Below, in pieces: positions 1 to 8,638 of a DNA stretch of 30,342 bases. The notes under the pieces are model-generated. The model was not told the DNA's origin. It did not search any database and saw only the letters and a program-made list of their open reading frames with translations. The DNA comes from Synergistaceae bacterium. GTDB lineage: Bacteria > Synergistota > Synergistia > Synergistales > Synergistaceae. Numbering within the stretch: the stretch's first letter is position 1; each line of letters starts with the position of its first letter. Location: contig JAISQC010000075.1 in NCBI GenBank assembly GCA_031274465.1, positions 1-30,342 of the forward strand, written 5' to 3'. The position numbers and the translations under genes are program-made.

Positions 1-3000
1 AAATTTTCAAGAAGATAGTTATAAGTAGCGTCCGGCACGAGGGGCCTTATTGCGTCGAAATCCTTCTTCTCGAGCAACGCGCGCACCCGAGACGCGCTGA
101 TTGGCTCTTTGCCGCAAAATATCCGCTCGTATTCCACGAATTTTATTCCGTGCCTGGGCAGCGTGTCCCGCATAGCCTTGTTGTATTGCCTCGTCACCTC
201 GTCGATAGGCTCGCTTCCGGCAAACCTGACCCCGATCCCAAGTTCCGGAGCGATGTATTTGGCAAAAAGGCTCAGGTCGAGCGAAGCGTCGACTGCCACT
301 TCCTTTGGGCTGTCCTTTGTGAAATACCCTGGAAACGTTATGGTCGAAATAATGAATTTACCGCTTTTCAGAACCTTGACGTTCTTCATGCCGCTCAACC
401 CCTCGCAGACCAGCCTGAACCTGTCGGCAAACTTGAAAAACGACTGGTCCTCCTCCACCACGAACACGTACAGAAAATCGACCTCGGACGCGGCGCGCTC
501 AACAAGAGACCTGTGGCCGTTCGTGAACGGGTTGCAGTTCATCACGACCGCGCCTGCATCGCGCCCCAAGGCGACTTTCTCCTTGGCCAGATAACAGAGA
601 TAATCTTTGAATTCCGCGTTCTGCTCGCCGTTCAGCGCGGGATCTTCCGCAAAACCGTTCGAAGGCTTCTTCGCGCGATCCGGGATGGGCTGACGTCCGT
701 CCAGGATGTTTTTCACGCAATCGAAAAATATCTTGGTCGCCACCGACAAATTGCCCCTGTGGTTCACTCGCCTTCCATCTACAAAAACGCGCTTGTTTTT
801 TTGCGCGAGGGCGAGCGTTTTGGCGAGGTCGACAACCTCGATGCCGTAATCCTCCAAGCAGGCCCTCAGGTAGGAATATGCTTTTTTATCCCTCTCGCCC
901 AGCGAATACCTTCTGTCCGCTATCCAAAGGATTATATCGCCGTCTTTTATGCCCCCGCCCTGGAGCGCTGGCGCGATGGCTTTTTCGAAGACATGGCGGT
1001 CGTCGGCCTCACCGGCGCCGATCCCAAGGTTCACAACCCGAGACCGGCCCAGGCATTGTTTTTGCTCGTACTCGCCGATCTGCTTCTGCAGCAGGCTGGC
1101 TATCGTATGCTTGTCCTCCGCCCCTATCCCGAAGGCGACATCCCCTCCGAAGAGCCAGACGGTCCTGGTGAAATTTGCCGGCGCGCCTTCCGTGAATCTG
1201 ATCCCGTCACGCGCGTTCAAATATTTGCCTTTTGCGTGGGCTGTCCCGCCGCTGAAAACTTCCGACAGGTATTTTATTGAAAATCCTGGGATGTCCTCGT
1301 ATAAATTTGCGGCAAGATAAGCGCAGCTCCCCTGCAAATCATCTGCGCCCAGCTTGCCGCCGGCCGCCGTGGCGGCATCCGAGAGGGACAGCCCCAGCTC
1401 GGATATGTCGGGCCATTGCAGGAGACAAACGTATGCGTTGGACTTAGAGAACTCGCGAGCTATCTTAGGATAGAAGAAATACCTATCCCATGTCATGTTC
1501 AATATATCTTTGAAATATACCGTTTCCACCTTTATGCGCTCGCCTATCCTCCTTTTGACGTCGATTATCTCGTCGTCCCCGATCACGACCACCATATCGA
1601 CTTTATTCGCGTCTTGCAGATCTTCGATCCGAACGTTCGGGATATGGGGAAAATCTGCATTCATGGCTTGATTGATGCCGCCTGAAATAAAATATTTGAC
1701 CGCGACGCCGGAGTCTTGCAGCTCTTTCAAAAAAGCCACGCTCATCTCATCGCCCTTTTGAGCGCAAAAGACGCCGACTGAAGCTACGCCGGCCGACGCA
1801 AAAAATTCCGCGCGCGAACGCGGGCGAAGGGACAGCATCCTCCATTTTTCCGCGACAGCGAGGCCATCCCCAAAACTGTCCTGTTCGCTTTGCGCAGCCT
1901 GGCATCCTGCGTCGAGGATCGGCTTCAGGAAATCATCGAACACTTTCCTTGCGACGGCCCTGTAGCCCCTGTGGTTGGTGTGCGTCATGTCTATGTAAGT
2001 TCCGATTCGCTCCTCGACGTCTTTGAGAGTCTGGGCAAGGTCGATGTAATCGAATCCCAAATCTGCCATAAAACGCTTTATATACCTGTGAACCCTGCCA
2101 ACTCCTCCTTTTGGATAGCCCAAATCCGAACGGAAGATCATTATGGCAATTTTTTGCGGTTTATTGTCGTTTCGCGCAAATTCGTCGAAAAAAAGATCTT
2201 CGGCGCCCCAGGCGCCGAAATTGTAAACGGCGCATTTTGAGTTTTTTACCGATCCGTAATAATCGTTTGCGTATTTCTGCAAAAAGCTGGATACCGTATA
2301 CCGATCGTCAGCGCCGAAACCCCACGCCATGCACCCGCCGGTCACATACACGGAACACTCCGCGTCGTCGGGCTGGCCTACGGTAACTCGCGCCCCATCG
2401 ACGATATTGACGTATTTGCCGCGGCAATCGGCATGAACTATCCTGTCGCCCCTTCTCATGAGCGGTCTTTCCTGGAATATTTCGCTTATATATTCGTCGG
2501 AGTACTCCGCTACGTCATCATAAAGGGATTTAAACCTCTCGGGGTTCGTTCGGTGTTCTGCCGTTGAAAAGGCGTTCCGGGAGATATTTTCGTACAAATC
2601 CGCGCTGCCGAAGTCCTCCACCTGTGGCCAATCGAGAACGCACGCCTTGATTCCATTATCTCTGTAAAAGACTGCATGGCTCGGAAGCATATCATATTTA
2701 TATTTTGCTGACACCAGGTTTATTAATCCCAGCAACGATATTACCTCCGCATTCGTCCTGCCTTGAAGTTCCATCCGCGTTTCAAAATAATTTTCGTCCG
2801 AAACGACGACCATAAAATCGATATCGCTTCCAGACCCGATCTCTTCGGGCGCAATCCGCGCCAATGAATATTTCTCGCAAAGCCCTCCGTCGCGCGAGTC
2901 GAAAATCAAGCCCGAGATGCGAACGCCGTGACGGAGCAGGTCATCTATCAGCATTTCAGCCGCTTTTACGTCTTCTGCCGGTTCGTAGATCGCTGCGGAC

Positions 3001-4316
3001 GCGGCGCCGGAGTCCAAAAATACCTCCGAAACGGAAATTTTTCCTTCTGCCAGCCACTCCCACCGCGACATTGCGCCAGACCATTTCTCGTCTCGCTTCT
3101 TCTGAAAAAAAGTCTTGCCCTGACCATCCATTCCCATAAACTCGTAATGACGGTTCGTCCTTTTTGCCCGCCTCGATTCGAGGGGCATCGTTTCATCTTT
3201 GCCCATCATGAAAAAATAAGGCATGCCGGCCTTGCCGCCCATGAGCTCGTTCAACTCGACGATGCCCCATCCTCTGCTCTTGCCAAGACACACGGCCCGG
3301 AACAGAGCCACCTGGTCAAACCCCCACAGCGGCCCCTCCCTGGTAAAGTCCTCCAGTATGCAATCCCTCGCCGCCTCGAAAAACTCGAATGCATCTTTCG
3401 TCGGATTGGCGCATAGGACGGTCGCTTGTATTTTGGTCCAAGGATACAGCTCTCCTGTATCGCACACTCCCAAGCTCTGCTTGGACAAAATTGAGAGTAT
3501 TTCCGCGCTCCCTTCCGGGAATTTCGAGTCGATGTCCATGAAAATCGTCGGCCCGCCAATTGCGCTCAATATATCGTTTGCCAGCACAAAACGGACCGAC
3601 GCCGAAAACTCGGCTATCCACCTGCCCTTGTAAGACGTTTTTGCGACGATGATCCCTTCGTAGAGTTTCGCGCGATTTATAATTTCCTCAGTGGGGTTGA
3701 CGATCAAAATGAACACGCCAGCGTCAGGACTCGCGGCGCGAAGGCTTTTGATAAATCTGTCCGCGTAATTATCGAAATACACGCAGTCGCATGTTATAAA
3801 ACACGTATAAGGTGAGTTTGAACGTCGGTTCTCGTAAACGATGTCGAGCGGAGGCGCTTTGAAACGATCCGATGAAGGCCAGGCGACTCGCTCCAATAAA
3901 AAAATATTTTGAAGTGCGAACGTAATGTCATCGAAACTTTCAGAAGAAAACTCATTTGTTTTTTTCAGGCAATCGAGCAATCCAGCGCGCATCAGCCGTT
4001 CTCCCGATTCAAGCTTAAACGATTTGAACTCGACAAAAGCCCTCGCCAAACAATAAACCCCGTACAGCAGGTCATCCTCCCCGGCCAAAGCGCATACGGC
4101 ATCGACAAGCCCCTCATGGCCATTTTTAATAAGGACGTAAAGAGTGTAATAGGCGACGCCAGTTGAAGAGATTCCGGCCTCCCTGGCCCGTTCGAAGAAA
4201 CCCGTTATCTCGTCGGGAGCGCTGTTTTTCGCAAACTCAAGCAACTCGATCGCGCATTTTTGTATTTTTTCGCGAGATTTGATGATCCCGATAAGTTCAG
4301 CAGCGTTCAAAATCAT
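1..4316 (-). CDS. Giant multidomain glycan-locus protein: GT-A-like, two Rossmann/SGNH-like units, CitC-like nucleotidyltransferase (C-terminus off window)
   Basis: One reading frame is open from the ATG at 4316 to the window edge, at least 1438 codons, with no stop seen in a manual translation. The N-terminal ~130 residues are helical and unrecognised. Residues ~165-400 look like a GT-A glycosyltransferase, with a DxD motif (D261-I-D263) and a later W-G-F-D334-Q motif. Residues ~470-800 and ~850-1210 are two related units, each a short Rossmann-like segment followed by an SGNH-like domain. The first SGNH block I is GGC (660-662) and its last block is D776-M-T-H779-T-N781. The second reads GGD near D1059, and its last block has Arg1183 where His is expected. 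Residues ~1250-1438 resemble the citrate lyase ligase catalytic domain: MNCNPFTNGH (1259-1268, a T-x-G-H nucleotide-binding motif) and ISASRV from 1406. Judged against CitC, only a few residues should be missing. AGGGGG lies just 5' of the start. It is the last visible gene of the operon. The domain calls are by eye; the CitC-like part is the surest. Confidence 0.85.
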   Translation of the reverse strand, partial: MILNAAELIGIIKSREKIQKCAIELLEFAKNSAPDEITGFFERAREAGISSTGVAYYTLYVLIKNGHEGLVDAVCALAGEDDLLYGVYCLARAFVEFKSFKLESGERLMRAGLLDCLKKTNEFSSESFDDITFALQNIFLLERVAWPSSDRFKAPPLDIVYENRRSNSPYTCFITCDCVYFDNYADRFIKSLRAASPDAGVFILIVNPTEEIINRAKLYEGIIVAKTSYKGRWIAEFSASVRFVLANDILSAIGGPTIFMDIDSKFPEGSAEILSILSKQSLGVCDTGELYPWTKIQATVLCANPTKDAFEFFEAARDCILEDFTREGPLWGFDQVALFRAVCLGKSRGWGIVELNELMGGKAGMPYFFMMGKDETMPLESRRAKRTNRHYEFMGMDGQGKTFFQKKRDEKWSGAMSRWEWLAEGKISVSEVFLDSGAASAAIYEPAEDVKAAEMLIDDLLRHGVRISGLIFDSRDGGLCEKYSLARIAPEEIGSGSDIDFMVVVSDENYFETRMELQGRTNAEVISLLGLINLVSAKYKYDMLPSHAVFYRDNGIKACVLDWPQVEDFGSADLYENISRNAFSTAEHRTNPERFKSLYDDVAEYSDEYISEIFQERPLMRRGDRIVHADCRGKYVNIVDGARVTVGQPDDAECSVYVTGGCMAWGFGADDRYTVSSFLQKYANDYYGSVKNSKCAVYNFGAWGAEDLFFDEFARNDNKPQKIAIMIFRSDLGYPKGGVGRVHRYIKRFMADLGFDYIDLAQTLKDVEERIGTYIDMTHTNHRGYRAVARKVFDDFLKPILDAGCQAAQSEQDSFGDGLAVAEKWRMLSLRPRSRAEFFASAGVASVGVFCAQKGDEMSVAFLKELQDSGVAVKYFISGGINQAMNADFPHIPNVRIEDLQDANKVDMVVVIGDDEIIDVKRRIGERIKVETVYFKDILNMTWDRYFFYPKIAREFSKSNAYVCLLQWPDISELGLSLSDAATAAGGKLGADDLQGSCAYLAANLYEDIPGFSIKYLSEVFSGGTAHAKGKYLNARDGIRFTEGAPANFTRTVWLFGGDVAFGIGAEDKHTIASLLQKQIGEYEQKQCLGRSRVVNLGIGAGEADDRHVFEKAIAPALQGGGIKDGDIILWIADRRYSLGERDKKAYSYLRACLEDYGIEVVDLAKTLALAQKNKRVFVDGRRVNHRGNLSVATKIFFDCVKNILDGRQPIPDRAKKPSNGFAEDPALNGEQNAEFKDYLCYLAKEKVALGRDAGAVVMNCNPFTNGHRSLVERAASEVDFLYVFVVEEDQSFFKFADRFRLVCEGLSGMKNVKVLKSGKFIISTITFPGYFTKDSPKEVAVDASLDLSLFAKYIAPELGIGVRFAGSEPIDEVTRQYNKAMRDTLPRHGIKFVEYERIFCGKEPISASRVRALLEKKDFDAIRPLVPDATYNYLLEN

Positions 4317-4372
4317 TACCCCCTGGCTTCAAAATCTTCATTAGGTTTTGTCGTTTATAAACGCGCGTATTT

Positions 4373-5404
4373 TTAATTTGGCTGAACTCGGCGATTCGGC
4401 CTGTCCTGATCCCCGTCGCCTTTGAAAAATATGGAGCCCTCGTGAGTCGAAGCGTAGTGGATTTCAATATTTTGGCGGACGTACGGATCGAAATAGTTCG
4501 GGATGATATTTTTGTCCTCCGGCCCTTTGTGCGCGAAACCGGCCTTTTTCAACAATTCGCCGTCCATGCCGGCGCAGTATATGTCCGCGTACTCGTAGCC
4601 GCCATCTTTTATCAATTGCCCTATATCGGCGCCGATCGCTCCGAACGAGCCGACGTCTCCGATATAATCCACCAAGCGCAGCGCGCGCGCGGCGCCGAGC
4701 TCGGCCTCGCGGGCAACCAGCAGGCTTACGGCATCGCCCGACGGATCTTCGACGCCCCAAACCAGATACCGATAGACCGGGTGCTCGAAATACCTCCTTT
4801 TTACGTACCAGCCGTCCTTGAACGGCATCCTCCCCCTGTGCCTGCCGAAATCGAATCCGCACTCTGCGCGCTCAAAACTGTCGAGTTTGCGCAGCTTGTG
4901 CGTGGCAGGCGCCAAGCCAGCGGGCGGCGCCGTTCTTTCGTTTATCTCGGCGATTTTAAACGAATTGACCGCATCGGAGAGGCGATAATAATGTTCCATC
5001 ACGCCGACGTGATGTTTCAGCAATTTTTCGTGCAGTGGCTTCGCCGTTTTGGGATTGGCGCCGACTCCGCAGTAGGAACGGCATTTCGTCTGAGATTTGA
5101 GCTCGCTCACGATACGAACTCCAAGGAAGGGGGTTTTTACGCTGCGTCCGACGCTCCACATGACGGCCGCCACATCGAGCAGCTCTTCGGAGTACTGTAT
5201 GAAGCCTTCCAGCCCGTCGATGCGCCCTGTCTCCTTGTTTATGGCCACCAAAAAATTCACTCTTTCCCCGACCTGATGCTGGTAGCAAAAAAAATCCCTG
5301 TCGATTGCCAGGATGTGGTCCGATTTCCATTCCGACCCAATGAAACTCATTATCTCGCCTATATCTGACCGTCCAGCCAGCCTAAATTCGTACTTTTCGT
5401 CCAT
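4373..5404 (-). CDS. GNAT-like acyltransferase of a surface-polysaccharide locus
   Basis: The 343-residue protein starts at ATG 5404, preferred over an in-frame TTG at 5413 that lies too close to any ribosome-binding site. The first ~150 residues have a GNAT-like pattern: an opening segment F-I-G-S-E-W-K-x-D-H-I-L-A, then a Y-x-H-Q segment, a strand N-F-L-V-A-I and a G-V-G-A-N-P acyl-CoA-loop-like segment. This arrangement is common in proteins of O-antigen and capsule clusters that acylate amino-sugars. The second half (~190-343) may be a second, degenerate acyltransferase fold. It starts 5 bp after the deacetylase stop codon, so translation is probably coupled. The next gene follows after 56 bp containing a perfect 12-bp palindrome (4352-4363). 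The substrate is unknown. The GNAT assignment is from pattern only. Confidence 0.8.
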   Translation of the reverse strand: MDEKYEFRLAGRSDIGEIMSFIGSEWKSDHILAIDRDFFCYQHQVGERVNFLVAINKETGRIDGLEGFIQYSEELLDVAAVMWSVGRSVKTPFLGVRIVSELKSQTKCRSYCGVGANPKTAKPLHEKLLKHHVGVMEHYYRLSDAVNSFKIAEINERTAPPAGLAPATHKLRKLDSFERAECGFDFGRHRGRMPFKDGWYVKRRYFEHPVYRYLVWGVEDPSGDAVSLLVAREAELGAARALRLVDYIGDVGSFGAIGADIGQLIKDGGYEYADIYCAGMDGELLKKAGFAHKGPEDKNIIPNYFDPYVRQNIEIHYASTHEGSIFFKGDGDQDRPNRRVQPN

Positions 5405-5409
5405 AGAAC

Positions 5410-6369
5410 TCAAAACCCTATGCCCCCCGATCGCATCTCGCGAACGATATTCGCGTGGTCCTCGCGCGGTATGTGCATTTTGTCGAAGATGACGGTTTTT
5501 GCCTGAGCGTCGAATCCCAAAACCACGCCCAATTCTCTCATTATGCTTTCGGTATCTCCGTTATACGACCCGCACGGGTACGATACGACCTCAGGCCTTG
5601 ATCCGACGATGGATTGGATGATATCCGAATTCCGCCGATATTCAGACATCTGCAAACAGTAAGGGAGTTCTCCCATATTGGTCGGATGGGTGTGCCCGTG
5701 AAGCCCTATATAATGCCCTTCGCCATGAAGACGCTCTATATCGCCCTCGCTGAGCCACAAAACATCCCTGTGCGACTGAGCGTCGTAGCCGGAGTCGCTT
5801 ATCATCTTGTCCACTATGGCGAAGTATTTCTCCGGCCCGAGAACGATGTCCCTGAAATACCTGTATTTTCTGTCCGATTCCGTGTAAAACGCAAAATCTC
5901 CGCAATACCCCGAACGCAGAAACCCCTCCGACGACTCCGCGTAGCTTATCCCCAAATCATGTTCGCCTTCCATCACGTTTTTAAAGAATTGGCTGTAAAA
6001 ATCCTCCACGTCGGCGAACCGCGAAAACCTGAAATGCCTGTATACCTCAAGCCTCTCCAGTTCGCCGCACATTGGGGAAGTGTACACGAACCAGAACGCC
6101 TTCATTCCAATGCCGTCCAAAATCGGCTTGGCTATGTCGAACTGGCACTTCAAACTGTCGTCGAAGGTTACGCACGTCTCATAAGGCTGCAAGGCATCCC
6201 GCAGCGCCTTGCATATATATTCCTCCGGATCCAATATGGCGTAGCCGCATTCTTTGAGGAAATGCAGCAAACGGCAAAACGCGCCCCCGTCCATCGAACC
6301 CTGGCTTGCGATATGCTTCGAACGGTCGTGAAAATGGTGAAACATGACCCCGCCGCAAAAATTCAACAT
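5410..6369 (-). CDS. Polysaccharide deacetylase (NodB homology, CE4-like)
   Basis: The 319-residue protein probably removes an acyl group (N-acetyl in known relatives) from a carbohydrate. It has the CE4/NodB motifs: TFDD (D70-D71, metal and base), the metal-binding histidines in LHGHTHP (H224 and H228), and SYPCGSYN as the substrate-groove motif. An insertion of ~100 residues separates the first two motifs and contains an aromatic-rich segment, as in deacetylases of glycan clusters rather than secreted chitin deacetylases. No signal peptide is visible, so it should act in the cytoplasm on a precursor. ATG 6369 is chosen because GGCGGGA lies about 10 bases upstream; a TTG at 6378 is less likely. 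It follows the luxC-like gene by 18 bp and precedes the GNAT gene by 5 bp. Confidence 0.9.
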   Translation of the reverse strand: MLNFCGGVMFHHFHDRSKHIASQGSMDGGAFCRLLHFLKECGYAILDPEEYICKALRDALQPYETCVTFDDSLKCQFDIAKPILDGIGMKAFWFVYTSPMCGELERLEVYRHFRFSRFADVEDFYSQFFKNVMEGEHDLGISYAESSEGFLRSGYCGDFAFYTESDRKYRYFRDIVLGPEKYFAIVDKMISDSGYDAQSHRDVLWLSEGDIERLHGEGHYIGLHGHTHPTNMGELPYCLQMSEYRRNSDIIQSIVGSRPEVVSYPCGSYNGDTESIMRELGVVLGFDAQAKTVIFDKMHIPREDHANIVREMRSGGIGF

Positions 6370-6387
6370 TTTATTCAAGTCCCGCCG

Positions 6388-7572
6388 TCATCTTACGTCA
6401 ACGACGCGCGACAAGGTCCTTATTATGTCGAACCCATCCCACATGACGCCGATATCGAGCGCCGAGCCTACGGGCGCTATGCGGTCGATCCCCTTTAGCG
6501 CGTTGCCCTCGACAAATTCGCGAAGCGCGCCTTCGTCAATCCCGAAATACGTCATGGTCTGCCATTTTCGGGTGACGCAAGGCGCTATTTCATCCAGGCA
6601 AGCCGCATCGTACTCGAAGAACAAGCCGAACTTCCCGCGGCGTTTTTCCACGCCATCGAGCGACGACAGCCTGACCCTGTAGGCCAGGTTCCCGTGGCGA
6701 GCGACGCCGACAATGCCGCATCCGTCCGCCAGGCATTCGCAGAGCGCCGAATATTTGTCCATGGCGAAAGACACCGCCATCCGATAACCAGCAGCCCGTT
6801 CGCAGACGGCGCGCCAGAATTTTTCCCTGATTTCCGGTTTTTCCGCGCCGAGCCATACGATCAGGTTCGGCGACGAGCATGCGTTCTGATCCACCAGATA
6901 CGTGTCGTTGTAAAAATTTTCAGCAAGGCGCGCGGTCCCGGCGTCATCCAGGCTCGCAACCGCCCTTTCATCCAGCGCGCAAAACGAATACCTGTCGGCA
7001 AACGCCATCTCGACAGCCCTTGGGGGGATCGGTATCTTCCGCAATGCATTGACCGCATCGTCTCCGCCCCATACGACGCGGGCATCGCAGTTTTCCGAAA
7101 AATATCCCGTCATCCCGTCGTCTCGCCCGTATCGAACCATCGCGATCCTCTGTTTCAATTCGCGAAATTCGGGCAACGCAAGCAACTCGTTTATCGCTCC
7201 GCAGACGGCGTCTACCTGCTGCCACGGCTTTGTCGGGACGCGGACTATATTCGCGTTTCCGGACAGCATCCCGAAAACGAGCGAAAACGCGAAGTTTATG
7301 GGGATATTGGACGGGGTTATGTGAAACACCGTCCCGCGCCCGAGGCGGAGTTCCGGGCATTTGTCGAATTCTCGTTTCAGCCTTGCGATATTTGCCTTGC
7401 GGCAGAAAAAAGCAAACGATACGACGTCCGGAAATCGGCGCAGGGCGATCAGCTTCTCCGAGAGAGCGCTGACGAAAGCGCACTCCTTCTCGGAGTAAGG
7501 CGCGCACGGAACCGCTTGGGGCAGTCCGTCCCAGACCAGATATTGGAGCCCGCCCTTTTTATCTTCTCTCAT
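6388..7572 (-). CDS. LuxC-type acyl-CoA/acyl-protein reductase
   Basis: The 394-residue protein belongs to the LuxC family (aldehyde-dehydrogenase superfamily), which reduces a thioester-activated acyl group to an aldehyde with NADPH. The family signature ITPSNIPINFAF near residue 85 is present. The catalytic cysteine is C232 in DQNACSSPN. It is somewhat shorter than the ~480 residues of luminescent-bacterium LuxC, mainly at the N-terminus. Its start overlaps the end of the luxE-like gene by 14 bp, and no strong ribosome-binding site is seen, which suggests coupled synthesis and a physical partnership as in the LuxC-LuxE complex. The acyl substrate is unknown. Luciferase and thioesterase genes are absent, so the aldehyde probably feeds modification of a glycan precursor. 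No symbol is given because the role is not luminescence. Confidence 0.9.
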   Translation of the reverse strand: MREDKKGGLQYLVWDGLPQAVPCAPYSEKECAFVSALSEKLIALRRFPDVVSFAFFCRKANIARLKREFDKCPELRLGRGTVFHITPSNIPINFAFSLVFGMLSGNANIVRVPTKPWQQVDAVCGAINELLALPEFRELKQRIAMVRYGRDDGMTGYFSENCDARVVWGGDDAVNALRKIPIPPRAVEMAFADRYSFCALDERAVASLDDAGTARLAENFYNDTYLVDQNACSSPNLIVWLGAEKPEIREKFWRAVCERAAGYRMAVSFAMDKYSALCECLADGCGIVGVARHGNLAYRVRLSSLDGVEKRRGKFGLFFEYDAACLDEIAPCVTRKWQTMTYFGIDEGALREFVEGNALKGIDRIAPVGSALDIGVMWDGFDIIRTLSRVVDVR

Positions 7573-8638
7573 AGGTGTCGCTGCATCCCCGCGCTTCCGC
7601 CTGCGGCGCCCGCCCGTCTATCCGAAAAGTTTTGCCCAGCCTGCCGCAAGGGCAGTCGTCCTCGCCGGTCAGGCATCCGATGTCTTCCGTAAGCAAGCTG
7701 TGGCCGGGGTAACTTCGCGGCAACAGCGAGATGACCTGCAAAAGACCTGGCTCTCCAATCGGACGGACCGAAAAATCCCTGTGATCCCGCACCAAGACAT
7801 CCGAAAAAACCGAACAGTGCAATCGGCCCTCGCCGCACTCCATGAAAATCGATCCGGTCTGTTCGACCATGCCATAATAGTTGTAGACCCGCCGCAACCC
7901 ACACGCCTCGCGCAGCCCTTCTTTAAATTTGGCCGCGTCCACTGCCTCGCCCTGCATCTTCTTCCATCCGCCGCCGTGTATCAATATGCCGTTGTCGAGC
8001 GGCAGGTGCCTGCCCGAGCGCTCGATGGCTTTGTAAAAATGCTCCCATATCATAAATGTGAACCCGAACACGAATATATTTTCTCCGGCGTGGCGTTCCA
8101 AGAAATCACTGACTGCGGAGAAATTCAAACGCATGCCGTCGTCCAGAGCATACGTCGCATCGCGCCCGAGCATCGAGAATCCCAAGATGCCGGCGCCCCG
8201 CGCTGAAAACATATTCCTGTCCTTCAGCGCTTCAGTTGAGTCTATTATCAGCATCGGCAGGCGCGCGCCTCCCAGAAAATCGGACGCTATCTTAGCCAGC
8301 GCCTTCGTCTGGGCCGCCGACGTGCCGCGGTCGAGATATATTTTCGACGCAGCCTGCCCCGTCGTCCCCGAGGACGTCATCGTCTTTACGATTTCGGACC
8401 TTTCAACGCTCAGAAGGTCGCGGGTTTTAAACAGCCTAACCGGCAAAAACGGAAAATCCTCCACGCGGTGCGGCGCGTCTGGGTCAAACCCAAGCCCAAG
8501 GACTATGTTTTTATAATCGGCGCATTGATCGCAATGGAGGGAGGAGAGTTCGCCCAAGGCTCTTTCGAACAGCGCGTTTTTCTCGTTCTTGCAGAGCGAA
8601 AATGGCGGCTTTGAGGCGATCTCGTCGAGCCCGAACAT
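7559..8638 (-). CDS. LuxE-type acyl-protein synthetase
   Basis: The 359-residue protein is an ANL-superfamily member of the LuxE family. Such enzymes adenylate a carboxylic acid and take the acyl group onto their own C-terminal cysteine before passing it to LuxC. Visible motifs are the P-loop TSSGTTG (88-94), YNYYGMVEQTG (252-262) as the adenine-binding block, and the C-terminal ARGCSDTY block whose C352 lies seven residues from the end, matching the acyl-acceptor position in LuxE. A CPCGRLG segment (329-335) precedes it. Length agrees with the family (~360-380). The ATG directly abuts the stop codon of the AMP-ligase gene (TAAATG), with GAGG seven bases upstream. All key residues are present, so it should be active; the acid it activates cannot be told from the sequence. 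Confidence 0.9.
   Translation of the reverse strand: MFGLDEIASKPPFSLCKNEKNALFERALGELSSLHCDQCADYKNIVLGLGFDPDAPHRVEDFPFLPVRLFKTRDLLSVERSEIVKTMTSSGTTGQAASKIYLDRGTSAAQTKALAKIASDFLGGARLPMLIIDSTEALKDRNMFSARGAGILGFSMLGRDATYALDDGMRLNFSAVSDFLERHAGENIFVFGFTFMIWEHFYKAIERSGRHLPLDNGILIHGGGWKKMQGEAVDAAKFKEGLREACGLRRVYNYYGMVEQTGSIFMECGEGRLHCSVFSDVLVRDHRDFSVRPIGEPGLLQVISLLPRSYPGHSLLTEDIGCLTGEDDCPCGRLGKTFRIDGRAPQAEARGCSDTYERR

Noticed and set aside
150..1280. Long open frame on the plus strand antisense to the giant protein
   Set aside because: Low-complexity Arg/Pro-rich translation with no family motifs; it mirrors the coding periodicity of the minus-strand gene, which has clear CitC and SGNH motifs.
4442..5368. 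308-codon plus-strand frame antisense to the GNAT-like gene
   Set aside because: No recognisable motifs and no upstream ribosome-binding site; the minus-strand frame fits the operon spacing.
6388..8638. Reading the LuxC/LuxE genes as a bioluminescence operon
   Set aside because: No luciferase (luxA, luxB), thioesterase (luxD) or flavin-related genes; the neighbours are glycan-modifying enzymes.
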